A stretch of 15,508 nucleotides of DNA from Bondarzewia mesenterica (GCA_004802705.1 SGPL01000511.1:8297-23804), one strand, 5' to 3'. Positions 1 through 9,020 are shown, numbered from the stretch's first letter. Translations and numbers: made by a program. Notes: generated from the sequence alone by a model not told the origin.

Positions 1-28
1 ANNNNTCACNANANTNNGNNNGTACNNN

Positions 29-897
29 GTCTGGGACGTTGTACCACTGCCAAAAGGTGCCGAACTCATGGACTATCGCTGGGTCTTCGCGGAAAAATTC
101 GATGCTGATGGGAAAGTCACCGGACGTAAGGCGAGGCTAGTCGGAAAAGGGTACTCGCAGAGATTTGGGGTAAACTTTCTGTGGACGTCGGCTGCTGTTG
201 TTTGTCTCGAGACCGTTCGGACCGCGCTTGCACTTGCAGCCATCATGGATCTCGAGCTCTGGCAAGTTGACTTCGAGAGCGCATTTCTCAATGCTCCAAT
301 CGACTCGGACATATACATGCACCAGCCACGAGGCTTTGAGGAGCATGGAAAGGAGGATTGGGTCTGTCGCCTTAACAAGGCCATCTATGGGACAAAACAG
401 GGTGGCAACAACTGGTGGCTCGAGTTAGATCGAGCCTACCAGCGCATGGGTTATTCTCGCCTCTTTGCTGACTACTGCACTCGCTCGAAAACTACTGGAA
501 CTGATCGCACAATTACCCTTACCCATACAGACGACACGCTGGGACTGTCCACCAGTCCAGTGGAGACTCTGCGGGCAAAGGGGGGAGCTTGGCACAGCCT
601 ACTGCATCAAGGATATGGGGGGGAGCCAATGGTGAACCCGAGTTCATCCTTGGGATTCGAGTCGAGTGCGATCGCCCACGCAAAACTGTTCGCATCTCTC
701 AACGTGGGTTCCTCCTTCGGGTCTTGGAGCGTGCGGGTATGGCAGACTGCAGTGCCGAAGCGACTCCCTTACCTGCAGGGGGGGCTTATCGCCGCCTGTT
801 CGAACCCATCGATGATGCGGAGCGAGCAGCATGTCGAGCAGAGCCTTATCGCGAAATTTTGGGTGCGATAAATACCTGGCGGTAGCCACCCGACCCG
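29..897 (+). mobile_element. Decayed Ty1/Copia-type retrotransposon fragment (reverse transcriptase region)
   Basis: This is part of a Copia polyprotein: the reverse transcriptase and the linker towards RNase H. The reading frame is open from 29 through the N-rich start. It shows the family landmarks: RWVFAEK followed by KARLVGKGYSQ near 80-170, LETVRTALALAAI, the first catalytic aspartate in QVDFESAFLN, DIYMHQPRGFE, VCRLNKAIYGTKQ, and a THTDD box at about 527-541 in place of the usual Y/HVDD. The frame shifts near 580 (ELGTAYCIKDMG continues in another frame) and again near 625 (GEPEFILGIRVE). A third shift near 870 leads to KYLAVATRPD. At least three frameshifts and the absence of gag, integrase, RNase H and LTRs make it dead as an element. 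Homology stops at 897, where a RhoGAP gene fragment begins without spacer. The left end may continue outside the window. Confidence 0.9.
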
Positions 898-1447
898 ATC
901 GACATGCACATCTTCTACGCGTTGTGCGACTGGTGCGTCGCGCCGAGCATCGAGCATGACGAAATCTGGATCAACAAGGAGCACGATCGGGTGAACGAGA
1001 TGTTCGCGACGGGCAGAATTCACCCTAAGAACCGGCCATCGACGGAGGCGATCCTGCACCGGCGGCGCGGGTATCCTATCTATGACCGGGCATGGGAGGG
1101 CATGCAGATCATGATCGCACAGTCGCTGTTGCGGCTGATGCCGACGCCCAACTTCAACTTACTCATTTTCTTCATCTCATTCTTGGCGGAGGTGGGGCAC
1201 ACGCGTGGGAACGGGTGGGCGATTTGACGACCTCGGGCGGAGGTTCGGTTGTCAGTTGTTTGGCAAAAACTTGAGATATGCGCCGAATGTGCTGTGGTGG
1301 CTGCTGTCGAGGTGGGATGATATCTCGGTCGGGTTGTTTGGGAGAGAAGAGGAGCTTTGCAAAGGTGATCGTTGGTTGATGCAAACATTGAACATGAAAC
1401 AGCCTGACTCGTTGCACAAGTGGAAGTGGAGTGCGACCACGATATGA
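898..1447 (+). pseudogene. RhoGAP-domain gene fragment, 3' half (copy A)
   Basis: This fragment encodes the C-terminal half of a Rho GTPase-activating domain and is closely similar in DNA to 5748-6329. The first frame gives MHIFYALCDWCVAPS and then LLRLMPTPNFNLLIFF, which corresponds to the conserved helix of RhoGAP domains (typically LP..N...L..L..). After one extra base near 1221 the frame changes and continues with FDDLGRRFG, the equivalent of the NLA..FGP motif, and APNVLWWLLSRWDD, ending at TGA 1445-1447. The 5' half of the domain is absent. The Copia fragment ends exactly where this one begins, so the break probably came from a rearrangement. Between about 904 and 1030 I count roughly 7% base differences from copy B. 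It has no start and no full domain, and is not expected to be functional. Confidence 0.8.
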
Positions 1448-1492
1448 TTTTCGCTTTCACCTGCCTTGATCTGCTGTAAATTAAACACCTTG
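898..1492 (+). repeat. Direct repeat carrying RhoGAP 3' half, left member
   Basis: The sequence from ATCGACATGCAC at 898 to AAACACCTT at 1492 matches 5748-6337 in the same orientation, with scattered substitutions and small indels. Similarity ends sharply on both sides: Copia DNA lies on the left and unrelated DNA on the right. Confidence 0.85.
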
Positions 1493-1959
1493 CAAAGTTA
1501 AATCCTTGTCACTTTATGTCTGTATAAGTTTGCTACTGGCTGTGCACAAAGTACGAATGTACATATGGTTTGTCCTGTCCAACACGGAATAAGGTCCATG
1601 CCTGCGTGCGTGATTGGGGTTTCTGATAATCCCGCGGCCATTAGCTCTGGCCCACAAATCCAGAATGAAGAGGCGAGCCCCCTGTCCAATCCGCGTCCGA
1701 GAAGGCTCCGCCTAGTCTCCCAGTGGCAGGTTCACTTCCTTCAACCTTCGTACCTCAGGATATCCGTGTCTGACGCTCCGCCACACTCTGCCACAATTCT
1801 AGTCTCCGTACTACGTAGCGACCTACACAGAAGACAGTCGTTCTGTCCACAATTCCTTGTCCTCGGCCTCAGATCTCAACGGCTATGTGAAGCGACTCTC
1901 AACTTCCAGCAGATCGACATGGTGCAGAGGCAAAGGTCTCATGCACATGGCCCGTAGAA
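1493..1959. other. No confident gene; possible degenerate coding remnant
   Basis: No complete gene is visible. A 130-codon open frame runs from 1565 to 1957, but its composition is unconvincing. Short Ser/Pro-rich stretches in different frames look like a disordered protein tail broken by indels: SEKAPPSLPVAGSLPSTF near 1695-1750, and SLSSASDLNGYVKRLSTSS near 1855-1910. They might be the decayed C-terminal tail of the RhoGAP gene just upstream. That is a guess from position and composition only. Confidence 0.3.
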
Positions 1960-1983
1960 GTGTGCCCGAATCGGGTAGTACTT

Positions 1984-2073
1984 GAAAAAGCAGAAAAAGA
2001 GGCGAAATTGTATCTCAGGTTTTTGAAAGCTTTACAGCCAATACATATCTCTGAACAAACAGTCCTGTTCTGA
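1984..2073 (+). pseudogene. 3' tail of an unrecognised gene, internally deleted (copy 1)
   Basis: An open frame of 29 codons starts at EKAEKEAKLYLRF and ends ISEQTVLF at TGA 2071-2073. The corresponding tail in copy 2 (8652-8792) has the same beginning and the same last residues, but carries about 18 additional codons between them. This copy has therefore lost that internal stretch, and everything upstream of it too. I do not recognise the protein family. It lies about 230 bases upstream of the Cys-rich gene and is in the same orientation. Confidence 0.5.
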
Positions 2074-2303
2074 TATTTCTCACCTAGTTAAGTGTTCCAT
2101 CGTCGGGCTACCATCAGGCAGCTGGGAGCATCTCGTTTCAATCTGTCCTGACTTGGTCCTGACGGTACTCTCGTGGAATGTCTAGGTCAGGCTTAAATCT
2201 CAGTCTTCGATACCCCAATGGTCAGGACTGCAATGCCAGCTGCGTCACTCGTCTGCGTTCCTTTGCAGTATATTTACCTCAGTAACTTTTTTTTTGATCT
2301 GCA

Positions 2304-3497
2304 ATGCGCCTCCTTCTCTTCTCTCTCAACACGCTGCCAGTGGTGATCGGCGCGCTCTCCGACTCCTCCGCACTTGGCCGCACCTGCACCACCGCACTCG
2401 ACCACCTCGACCCATCGACGCGCAAATTTCTCAACGACTGCGATGACAAGACATTCTGCTCTGCGCCCCTCAATGGGACGTGCCAACGCGTGTGTGCCGA
2501 CGTGACGCGTTCGCCTTTGGGTACGAGCCAGGCGAGGAGATGCCCCCGCTCTGCCCTCCAGGGAGCTTCTGTTCTGACGAAGGCAGCGGGTGTAAGGCGC
2601 CCGTGGAGGTCGGGGAGGCGTGCCAGTTCAACAGAGACGAACAGTGTGCGCCGTCCGCCGATCTTGAGGTGACGCGCGGATTGGCGGATGTGAATAACAA
2701 CAATGGGACGATTTGCTTAAAGTCTACGTGCATGTAGGTTGAATTGCGTTGCATTGAATCTCTCATCTTTTGAACTGGCAAGAAGGTGCCTTGGTCTAAC
2801 TTCCTTGCTGTACAGGTATGCTAATGCAACGCTGGGACAGTCGTGTATTTACGAGATGACGGGGTACACGACCACCGAGCCCGGCGGACAAGAATTCATC
2901 AATGTCGTGGTCCGAGACAACTGTCGCACTGCACAGTTCTTCTGCAATATCAACACGAACGTGTGCGAGCCTCTCCGAGATGTGGCCCAACAATGCCAGT
3001 ATCATCGTGATTGTCGCTCCGTACGTGTTCTGGATGCATGCTTTTTCTTGCGAGCATTCCCGCGTAGTACTTACTGACAGTGAACATGACAGTACAACTG
3101 CGTGAACAATGTTTGTGAGATCTCGCCCAATTCGCCGCTCGTGTTGGCGACGTGGCAGTATGCTGTCACCGGCATTTCAATCGTTGCAGGTGAGCTCTTC
3201 CGTCCCGAGTCCGCGAGTACTCGGTCAATTCGTTATCATTCATTCGGAATGACTTCGTGGCAGCGATAGCCACGACATGCGTCATGCTGACATTCATGCA
3301 CAAACGGCATCGTCTCGAAAGCTACAAGGAGACGAGAGATTATTGCTATGAGCAGATAACGTATGTCATAGTTCCATTATGTCTACTGCATAACTCTCAG
3401 CCAATGAGGTGCTTATGATGGGTCTCTTTCTCGAAGTCTGCGTCGGTCTATTATGGCATTACAGTCTGGCAACTATCATGGACGGTATGCCGATTGA
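2304..3497 (+). pseudogene. Cys-rich secreted/membrane protein gene, frameshifted (copy 1)
   Basis: Five exons mirror the intact copy at 9021-10210: 2304-2733, 2816-3020, 3093-3189, 3264-3360 and 3437-3497, all with GT-AG introns of 72-82 nt. The start MRLLLFSLN gives a signal peptide, slightly different from copy 2 (two extra codons around 2335-2360). One A is missing from the AAA run at 2485-2486 (copy 2 has TGCCAAACGCG). This throws exon 1 out of frame after GTCQ, and the Cys-rich sequence VCRRDAFAFGYEPGEE continues in another frame. All later exons are open and nearly identical to copy 2. Either this copy is a young pseudogene or the missing A is a sequencing error in a homopolymer. No protein function is known to me for this family beyond its topology. 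Confidence 0.8.
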
Positions 3498-3899
3498 CTG
3501 TATGAGCGCCGGGATGAGTGTACTTGCAATGAAATGACACTATTCGGTTGAAGAGTTACATACTCATACAGGCCTCAAGGGCTCACTCTTAAGATCAGTT
3601 TAAATATTGTTCTTTCTGTTTTGTTTTAAATATCACCTCCATTGATTTGCCATTGATGTGCCGAATGTGTACATGTCTGGATTGACGATGATTCAGAATT
3701 CGCAGGCTGGCGGTGAACGTTGGCCAAATTGTGTCCTGTCGCGCTCAATGGATGTCCAACAGAGAAAAGCACCTTCCGTTCGTAATCACATGTATGTCCC
3801 CTGCGTGTTAACAACTTCCATTTGCTCTGTCTAATGAAGTGCGATATTTATTCGACGTCCTCCGCCTGTTCCGTGCCCCACTCCTCGCAACATACGCCA
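3498..3899. other. Intergenic spacer between Cys-rich gene and hydrolase (copy 1)
   Basis: About 400 bases without a supported gene; it should hold the 3' end of the upstream transcript and the promoter of the hydrolase. It is AT-rich around 3590-3640. A TATA-like GATATTTATT lies near 3843, some 50 bases before the hydrolase ATG; whether it works as a promoter element is untested. The stretch is repeated at 10211-10607 with only a few changes. Confidence 0.5.
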
Positions 3900-5225
3900 A
3901 TGGTTCACGCGTTCCGCAAGCAGCCATTGAGGGCTATCTACCTCATCTATGAATTGATCACTACCGTTCTATTCCGCATCCCATTCTGGATACTTTCCAA
4001 CATCCCCAAATCGCGTCGCTCGAGGCCGAGCTGGTCCCTAAGCCGCACGTCGGGGTCAAACTGTTGCGCCGTCTGACCTTGATGACAACTCGGTGAGTAC
4101 AGTGTCCTGTAGAATGCCTTCCAGGCCATGCAAGTACACGCACATACGCGCTTTTCTGCGTTCGACAGAATCGATCACATACAAAAATTCGGAGACCACC
4201 TCACCGTCACAGAAGGCATCGATGTCAAGCACGTATGGGTTGACCCGGTCCCGCACCTCCTGACCAAACAGATGGCCGCTTGGGCATCCATGGCGGGTGT
4301 CGAGCCCATCAGCATCCCGGGGTACTGGATGGACAAGACGGACATGGACACGTACATCGGGGCACCTCCGCAACCCGGAGAGAAAGTGGTGTACGTGTTG
4401 CACGGCGGCGGGTATATCCGCCTTTCTGCGAGCCCGAAGGACCCCATCGCGAACATCGCGCGCGGGCTTCTGGAGCACTGTGCGCCCGTGCACCGCGTGT
4501 TTGCCATCGAATACCGTCTGTCGATGGCGCACCCGGACCCGCCGTGCAACCCGTTCCCTGCGGCACTCGTCGACGCACTCGCGGGGTATGTGTACCTGAT
4601 AGAGAAGGTCGGCTTCCAACCGGAAGATATCATCGTGTCTGGCGATTCAGCTGGTGGGAACCTCGCACTCGGTCTCGTTCGGTATCTCGTGGAGAGCGCG
4701 GGCTGGACATCGACGGTGAAGACGAAGGAGGGTTCTGAGGGCGTGACCGTCAGTATGCCGCCCCCTCCGGGCGGGGTCCTCCTCTTCTCCCCCTTGGCAG
4801 ACATGTCCGGATCGGACGTGGTTCCAGGCGGATCACCATACAAACATTACGACTCGGACTACCTCCTACCGTACGACCACCCCGCAGCAGAATACGTGCG
4901 CGTTGCTTTCCTGGGGCCGCTCTACACGCCCGAGAGCCTCAAGAACAGATACATCTCGCCAGCGTGCGACGATCTAGATACGGAGGAGTCGTCATTCAAG
5001 GGATGGCCGAGGACACTGGTGGTGGCGGGCGGGGCCGAGATGTTCACGGATCAGATTCGTAAGTTAGTGAGGAAGATGGGGAAGGATATGGGGGAGGGAA
5101 ATGGAGAGGGGCAGGTGTTGTATCACGAGGCGCCGGATGGAGCACACGATTTCGTAGGACTGTTTTTCCATGAGCCGGAGAGAACGCTGGCGTACAAGGT
5201 GGTCGCGAAATGGGTGGGTCCGTGA
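3900..5225 (+). pseudogene. Alpha/beta hydrolase (esterase/lipase-like, Abhydrolase_3 type), exon 1 frameshifted (copy 1)
   Basis: The gene has two exons, 3900-4092 and 4169-5225, separated by a 76-nt GT-AG intron. The undamaged form would have about 416 residues. The N-terminus holds a hydrophobic helix (AIYLIYELITTVLFRIPFW), probably a membrane anchor. The catalytic part shows the oxyanion motif HGGG near residue 143, the nucleophile motif GDSAGG with Ser near 225, GGAEMFTD with the likely acid near 355, and GAHDF with His near 391. Such enzymes hydrolyse carboxyl esters, but the substrate cannot be told. One T is missing near 4047 compared with copy 2 (CGCACGTCGG against CGCATCGTCGG), which shifts exon 1 before the splice junction. 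Exon 2, with the whole catalytic domain, is open. An ATG at 4128 lies inside the intron and gives a 365-codon frame. It could rescue translation only if the intron were retained or transcription began late. Confidence 0.85.
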
Positions 5226-5274
5226 ACGGTGTTAGAACTAGACATCGGTTTGTTCCATCATCTGCGCACCGCGC

Positions 5275-6329
5275 ATGAGGCAGGGCCTTGAGCCCTCCAT
5301 CTTCAGGCATTATCTTGACGGCCGTGGTGAGTCGTTCGCATCTGCTTTTCACGTCGCTTGACTCCTGATCCGTGTTGTTAGGGGTATGGTGTGTCCCATT
5401 GCGCATGTCCTGTGTGTACGCGGCGTCGCAGGTCATGCTCAGCGGGTACGAGTTTGACCTGCCGATTGTGGTAGCCGCTTGTCTCATAGAGTTCCTTCGT
5501 CGGGGTGAGCTCTCTTCTTTTTGCTTTGTCCATAGCGGGATCGCTCACGTCGATGTCTTTTAGGGGTCAAACATCGTGAACTCTTCAAAGTGATTGGAAA
5601 GACAGATGATCTTCCCGTTCGAGTGGAGGAGCTCTTTGAGATCTACAACTCGGCGCCGAGCTTTGGCGAAGCCCACAACCTCGAGCACGAGTCCACAGAC
5701 AACCTCTCAGAGCTGCTCAACTTTTACTTGAAGCACCTGCCTGACTCATCGACATGCACATTTTCTACGCATTGTGCGACTGGTGTGTCGCGCCGAGCAT
5801 CGAGCATGACGAAATCTGGATCAACAAGGAGCATGATCCAGTGAACGAGTTGTTCGCGATGGGCAGGATTCACCCTAAGAACCGGCCATCGACGGAGGCG
5901 ATCCTGCACCGGCGGTGCGGGTATCCTATCTATGACCGGGCACGGGAGGGCATGCAGATCATGATCGCGCAGTCGCTGTTGCGGCTGATGCCGACGCCCA
6001 ACTTCAACTTCCTGATTTTCTTCATCTCATTCTTGGCCGTGGGGCACAGGCGCGGGAACGGGTGGGTATTTGACGACCTCGGGCGGAGGTTCGGTTGCCT
6101 GTTAATTGACAAAAACTTGAAATACGCGCCGAATGTGCTGTGGTGGCTGTTGTCGAGGTGGGACGATATCTCGGTCGGGTTGTTTGGGAGGGAAGAGGAG
6201 CTCTGCAAAGGTGATCGTTGGTTGATGGAGACATTGCATATGAAAAAGCCTGACTCGTTGCGCAAGTGGAAGTGGAGTGTGACCACGATGCGATTTTCGC
6301 TCTCGCCTGCCTTGATCTGCTGTGAATGA
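5275..6329 (+). pseudogene. RhoGAP-domain gene, 5'-truncated and frameshifted (copy B)
   Basis: Rho GTPase-activating proteins switch off Rho-family GTPases. Exons 5275-5326, 5382-5504 and 5564 onward join in phase across introns of 55 and 59 nt. They give VPLRMSCVYAASQ, GYEFDLPIVVAACLIEFLRRG, KHRELFKVIGKTDD and LSELLNFYLKHLPD, which follow the order of a RhoGAP domain. A base is missing near 5742; the other frame continues IDMHIFYALCDWC, LLRLMPTPNFNFLIFF, FDDLGRRFG and LLSRWDD, ending at TGA 6327-6329. The arginine finger of the family (GxFRxSG) is represented by ELFKVIG, with Lys encoded at 5587-5589. The gene begins only four bases after the end of the duplicated block, so its true 5' part and promoter are probably missing. 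MRQGLEPSIF at 5275 is the earliest residue stretch I can join. Function is unlikely unless the frameshift is a sequencing error. Confidence 0.8.
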
Positions 6330-6337
6330 AACACCTT
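5748..6337 (+). repeat. Direct repeat carrying RhoGAP 3' half, right member
   Basis: This matches 898-1492 in the same orientation. Here the match is embedded in the longer RhoGAP gene, so this member keeps the ancestral context and the left member is the truncated one. Confidence 0.85.
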
Positions 6338-6466
6338 CTAATCGATTCGTCAGGCTGCGCTCGTTGTCAGAATCGTATCTCTTAATTGTCACAGTTCGGT
6401 AATTAGTCATACATGAAGCCGGGTATAGTCAAGAAATACAAGATTGAGGCATTCATTTGTCCAACT

Positions 6467-7900
6467 TTACGCATAGCGCCTCAAATAGCCCTCGTCTTCC
6501 ATCAATTCCTCCTTCAAAATGCTCCGGATCTGCGCATCATCCACCGGCTTCTTCTTATCTGCCGCATCCACTGACTTCTTCTTATCTGCCGCAGCGTTGA
6601 ATATGTCCCGTAATTTCGAGTACCTGCCGACAGAATGCGAATCCAAAATGTCCAGTTCGTCGTCCTTGATCGAGGCCTCGCGCTGCGCCAGTTGCTTGTA
6701 GCCGTCGAACAAAAATTGCCCTACCCTGTACTTCTTTCCGATGTCGATGTACTCAATGGGCTCGAGTGACATCTTTTGTAGCTCAGTGAGCGCCTTCCCG
6801 CGGATGTTAATGAAGCCCCACTTCGTGGCGAGCTTGAGTGCGGACTCCCATCCCGCGCGGTCCATGGAGATCGGCAACGGGCTTGTCCTACATGCAATAG
6901 ATGCATTAGGTGCACATGCTCATCTGAGGAAAGCAAAATATGAAAACAAGGAAAACGTACAATGGGTACATAACCTTCAAAAAACATTCAAAATCGAATG
7001 CGGTTGCATAGTCCGGCAGGGACAGTGGATACCTGTCGCATGACCCCTTGACGATACCAAACGTCGTCGGGGGACGGCGGAATAATTTGTGAAACTTTGC
7101 CTGCGGATCCATGAAACCTTGTTTCGGGACTTTAAAAAGCTGCCGCTCTACCTATATGATGGGTCATCAGATATGTCAGGGTAGTCAGTGGATATCCCAT
7201 TGATACCGGACAATGTATGAGGACTTGCCAAAAAAACGACACTGTCGAGATAGTATGAATTGTTGCGTTTATACTCTGTTTCATCATCCCGCTCCGTGCT
7301 AATCTCGACGCTCGCGTATTTCGTCTCCGGATTCACTCCCTCATCGACATACTCTGCGACGGCATTTATCGCAGCCTCCGCTGTCAAGGGAGTGGCAGAC
7401 ACCCCCGCATCGCTTGTGGACGGGATAGCAGATATTTCCGCCGCGGCGTACTCCGTGTGAAGAGTTGCATCTACATCTTTCTCCACATAGCCTTCTCGCA
7501 AAGGTTCAATTGCACGGTCCACATGCATTACGATGGGCTCTGAGGCTGTGACACCCTCGTCGACATACTCCTTAGACGGATTCGGAGCTGCCGGCGGCGA
7601 CGCGTCAACTGCCGCATCGGAGAACGTACGCGTTCTGATTGAAAGAGGGTATCTGTGAGCGTAGTCTGCCGGTGTCGTAAGGAAAAGATCCGTTATCGCG
7701 CTTAGAGGCGATATATCTGGCTGCAACTGCGGCAGCTCTGGGACATCGCTACACGGAGACTCCGTCTCAGTCTCTGAATCGGAGAGTTCTATTGGAGATG
7801 ATGGACTCGAGAACACATCGCTTTCCGATTCCCAGTGACCAGGAAACGGTCGCGTGAAGTTGGAGGTTACGCGTAGAAAAGGATCAGGAATGAAAGGCAT
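6467..7900 (-). CDS. BTB/POZ-domain protein with long disordered N-terminus
   Basis: The three exons on the minus strand are 7900-7229, 7151-6961 and 6887-6467. They join in phase to 427 residues with ATG at 7900 and stop TAG at 6469-6467. Residues 1-216 are low-complexity, acidic and Ser/Pro-rich, with the motif EYVDEGV at 111-117 and again at 183-189. The BTB fold starts at YYLDSVVFL, and splicing brings this next to VERQLFKVPKQGF, then YPLSLPDYATAFDFECFLKVMYPL. The C-terminal part, GWESALKLATKWGFINIRGKAL and EYIDIGKKYRVGQFL, is the helical region usual in basidiomycete BTB proteins. BTB domains mediate protein-protein contacts, often as adaptors; the partner here is unknown. The first intron (7228-7152) needs a GC donor (GCAAGT) to restore the domain. 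The second intron (6960-6888) is GT-AG. The gene lies between the two duplicated blocks, opposite to its neighbours, and shows no break. Confidence 0.85.
6548..6593 (-). repeat. Two-unit 27-bp tandem repeat inside BTB exon 3
   Basis: The 19-base core CTTCTTCTTATCTGCCGCA occurs at 6548-6566 and 6575-6593, a period of 27 bases. On the coding strand it gives ADKKKSVDA followed by ADKKKPVDD, a basic-acidic nine-residue repeat near the C-terminus of the BTB protein. It keeps the frame. Confidence 0.85.
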
Positions 7901-8455
7901 ACTGGTAGAAGAGGGGGGTCGAAGATGCCCCGTGTGCCTCTAGTTGAAGCTTTTATCATCCCATGTCCAGCTGCGCACAGTGACGACCATAATAGTCCAA
8001 CTTGATCCAAATACGTTGGGCGTCTCCGGCAGCGTGGGCCGCCTGGGAGATAAACAAGTCAGCTTTGCATCTGTGGGTCCAGCCTCACCTTCGTGAAATC
8101 TTCTGGTCTATCGGTCGTTCACCGACTGAGCGACGGTACGGTCGTCACATTGACTTTCCAACCAGCGTTCAAACGTTCATAACTTACCTTGGGACTTTCC
8201 GCGAGTTTGCAACCCCGATTTAACTCGAGACCTCCGCGCAAGTCAACATATGTCTTGCCGAAGATTTGCCGGAAGCCAGAAGCAGAGAGCGATGCTATAA
8301 GTTGAGACCATGAGTTCAACAAGACCGGTCATCGATCTTGTAGGCTAGGATATTTGCAAAAGAGAAAGTCATCCGAGCGGTGGGAAAGAAGGAATTAGAG
8401 ATGGATGGAAGATCAAACTGTACGTACTTGCAAAAAAATTCATCCCGGGCCACCC
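7901..8455. other. Intergenic region upstream of the BTB gene
   Basis: This stretch must contain the promoter of the minus-strand BTB gene and whatever is left of the 5' part of the broken gene that starts to be readable at 8456. A 73-codon open frame at 8002-8223 has no recognisable motif and I do not accept it as a gene. No clear promoter motif or RNA gene was seen. Confidence 0.4.
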
Positions 8456-8792
8456 ATGAAGGATGCGCTCATTTCATCCACAACAGTGGAGGGAACTTCG
8501 AAGAAAGGACAGCTTCGGGATATGTTCTTCATGAACATCAATGCACATGAATGGGTCAGACAGGAGGATGACGAGTGATTACTCTGGCCCTGGGCCGATG
8601 CAATGGAGGTTGTTGGTTGAAGCGGGGCTGCGTGTGCCCAAATTGGTCCCGGAAAAGGCAGAAAAAGAGCCGACGTTCTATCTCGGGTTTTGACGCGAAT
8701 CTCATGCAGAACCTATCTTGCAGTGGCAGGCTGCTGAAATTAAAGCTTTACTACGGCCAATACGTATGTCTGAACAAACAGTCCTGTTCTGA
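8456..8792 (+). pseudogene. Broken unrecognised gene, 3' portion (copy 2)
   Basis: From ATG 8456 a frame reads MKDALISSTTVEGTSKK and then LRDMFFMNINAHEWVRQED, stopping at 8576-8578. The adjacent frame takes over at 8577 with DYSGPGPMQWRLLVEAGLRV and PEKAEKEPTFYLGF, meets TGA at 8691-8693, and then stays open in the same frame as SHAEPILQWQAAEIKALLRP and MSEQTVLF to TGA 8790-8792. One frameshift near 8576 and one internal stop therefore separate three pieces that look like one protein. The tail is shared with copy 1 at 1984-2073. I do not recognise the family. The composition and the continuity across the lesions argue for a real ancestral gene rather than chance frames. Confidence 0.5.
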
Positions 8793-9020
8793 TATTTCTC
8801 ACCTAGTTAAGTGTTCCATCGTCGGGCTATAGCTGGGAGCATCTCGTCTCAGTCTGTCCTGACTTGGTCCTCACGGTGCTCTCATGGAATGTCCAGGCCA
8901 GGCTTAAATTTCAGTCTTCGATGAATCGATACCCCAATGGACAGGATTGCAATGCTAGCTGCATCACTCGGCTGCGTTTCTTTACTCTATATTCCCATCG
9001 GTAACTTCTTTTGATCTACA

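Larger units (their letters stand above)
1960..5271 (+). repeat. Segmental duplication, copy 1 (about 3.3 kb)
   Basis: This block is repeated in the same orientation at 8632-11979. It runs from GTGTGCCC at about 1960 to TGCGCACCG at 5271, after which the two copies differ completely. It contains the 3' tail of an unknown gene, the Cys-rich protein gene and the alpha/beta hydrolase gene. Intron and intergenic positions match almost base for base; the first introns of the two Cys-rich genes (2734-2815 and 9446-9527) appear identical. Within about 230 bases of hydrolase exon 2 I count 6 differences. The largest internal difference is an extra stretch of roughly 45 bases in copy 2 near 8691-8740. 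The left boundary is approximate. Confidence 0.93.

Noticed and set aside
1565..1957. 130-codon open frame
   Set aside because: Composition and lack of motif argue against a gene; better-looking fragments occur in other frames, suggesting decayed coding DNA.
4056..4843. Minus-strand open frames of 187 and 222 codons over the hydrolase (and their counterparts at 10765-11551)
   Set aside because: They are antisense shadows of GC-rich coding DNA. They have no motif and Arg/Pro/Ser-rich composition, while the plus strand carries clear catalytic motifs.
4128..5225. 365-codon hydrolase frame starting at ATG 4128
   Set aside because: The first 14 codons lie inside the 76-nt intron (4093-4168). The upstream exon with the hydrophobic helix joins exon 2 at 4169 and, in copy 2, does so in phase.
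8002..8223. 73-codon plus-strand frame
   Set aside because: No recognisable motif, no clear splice partners and no counterpart elsewhere in the window.
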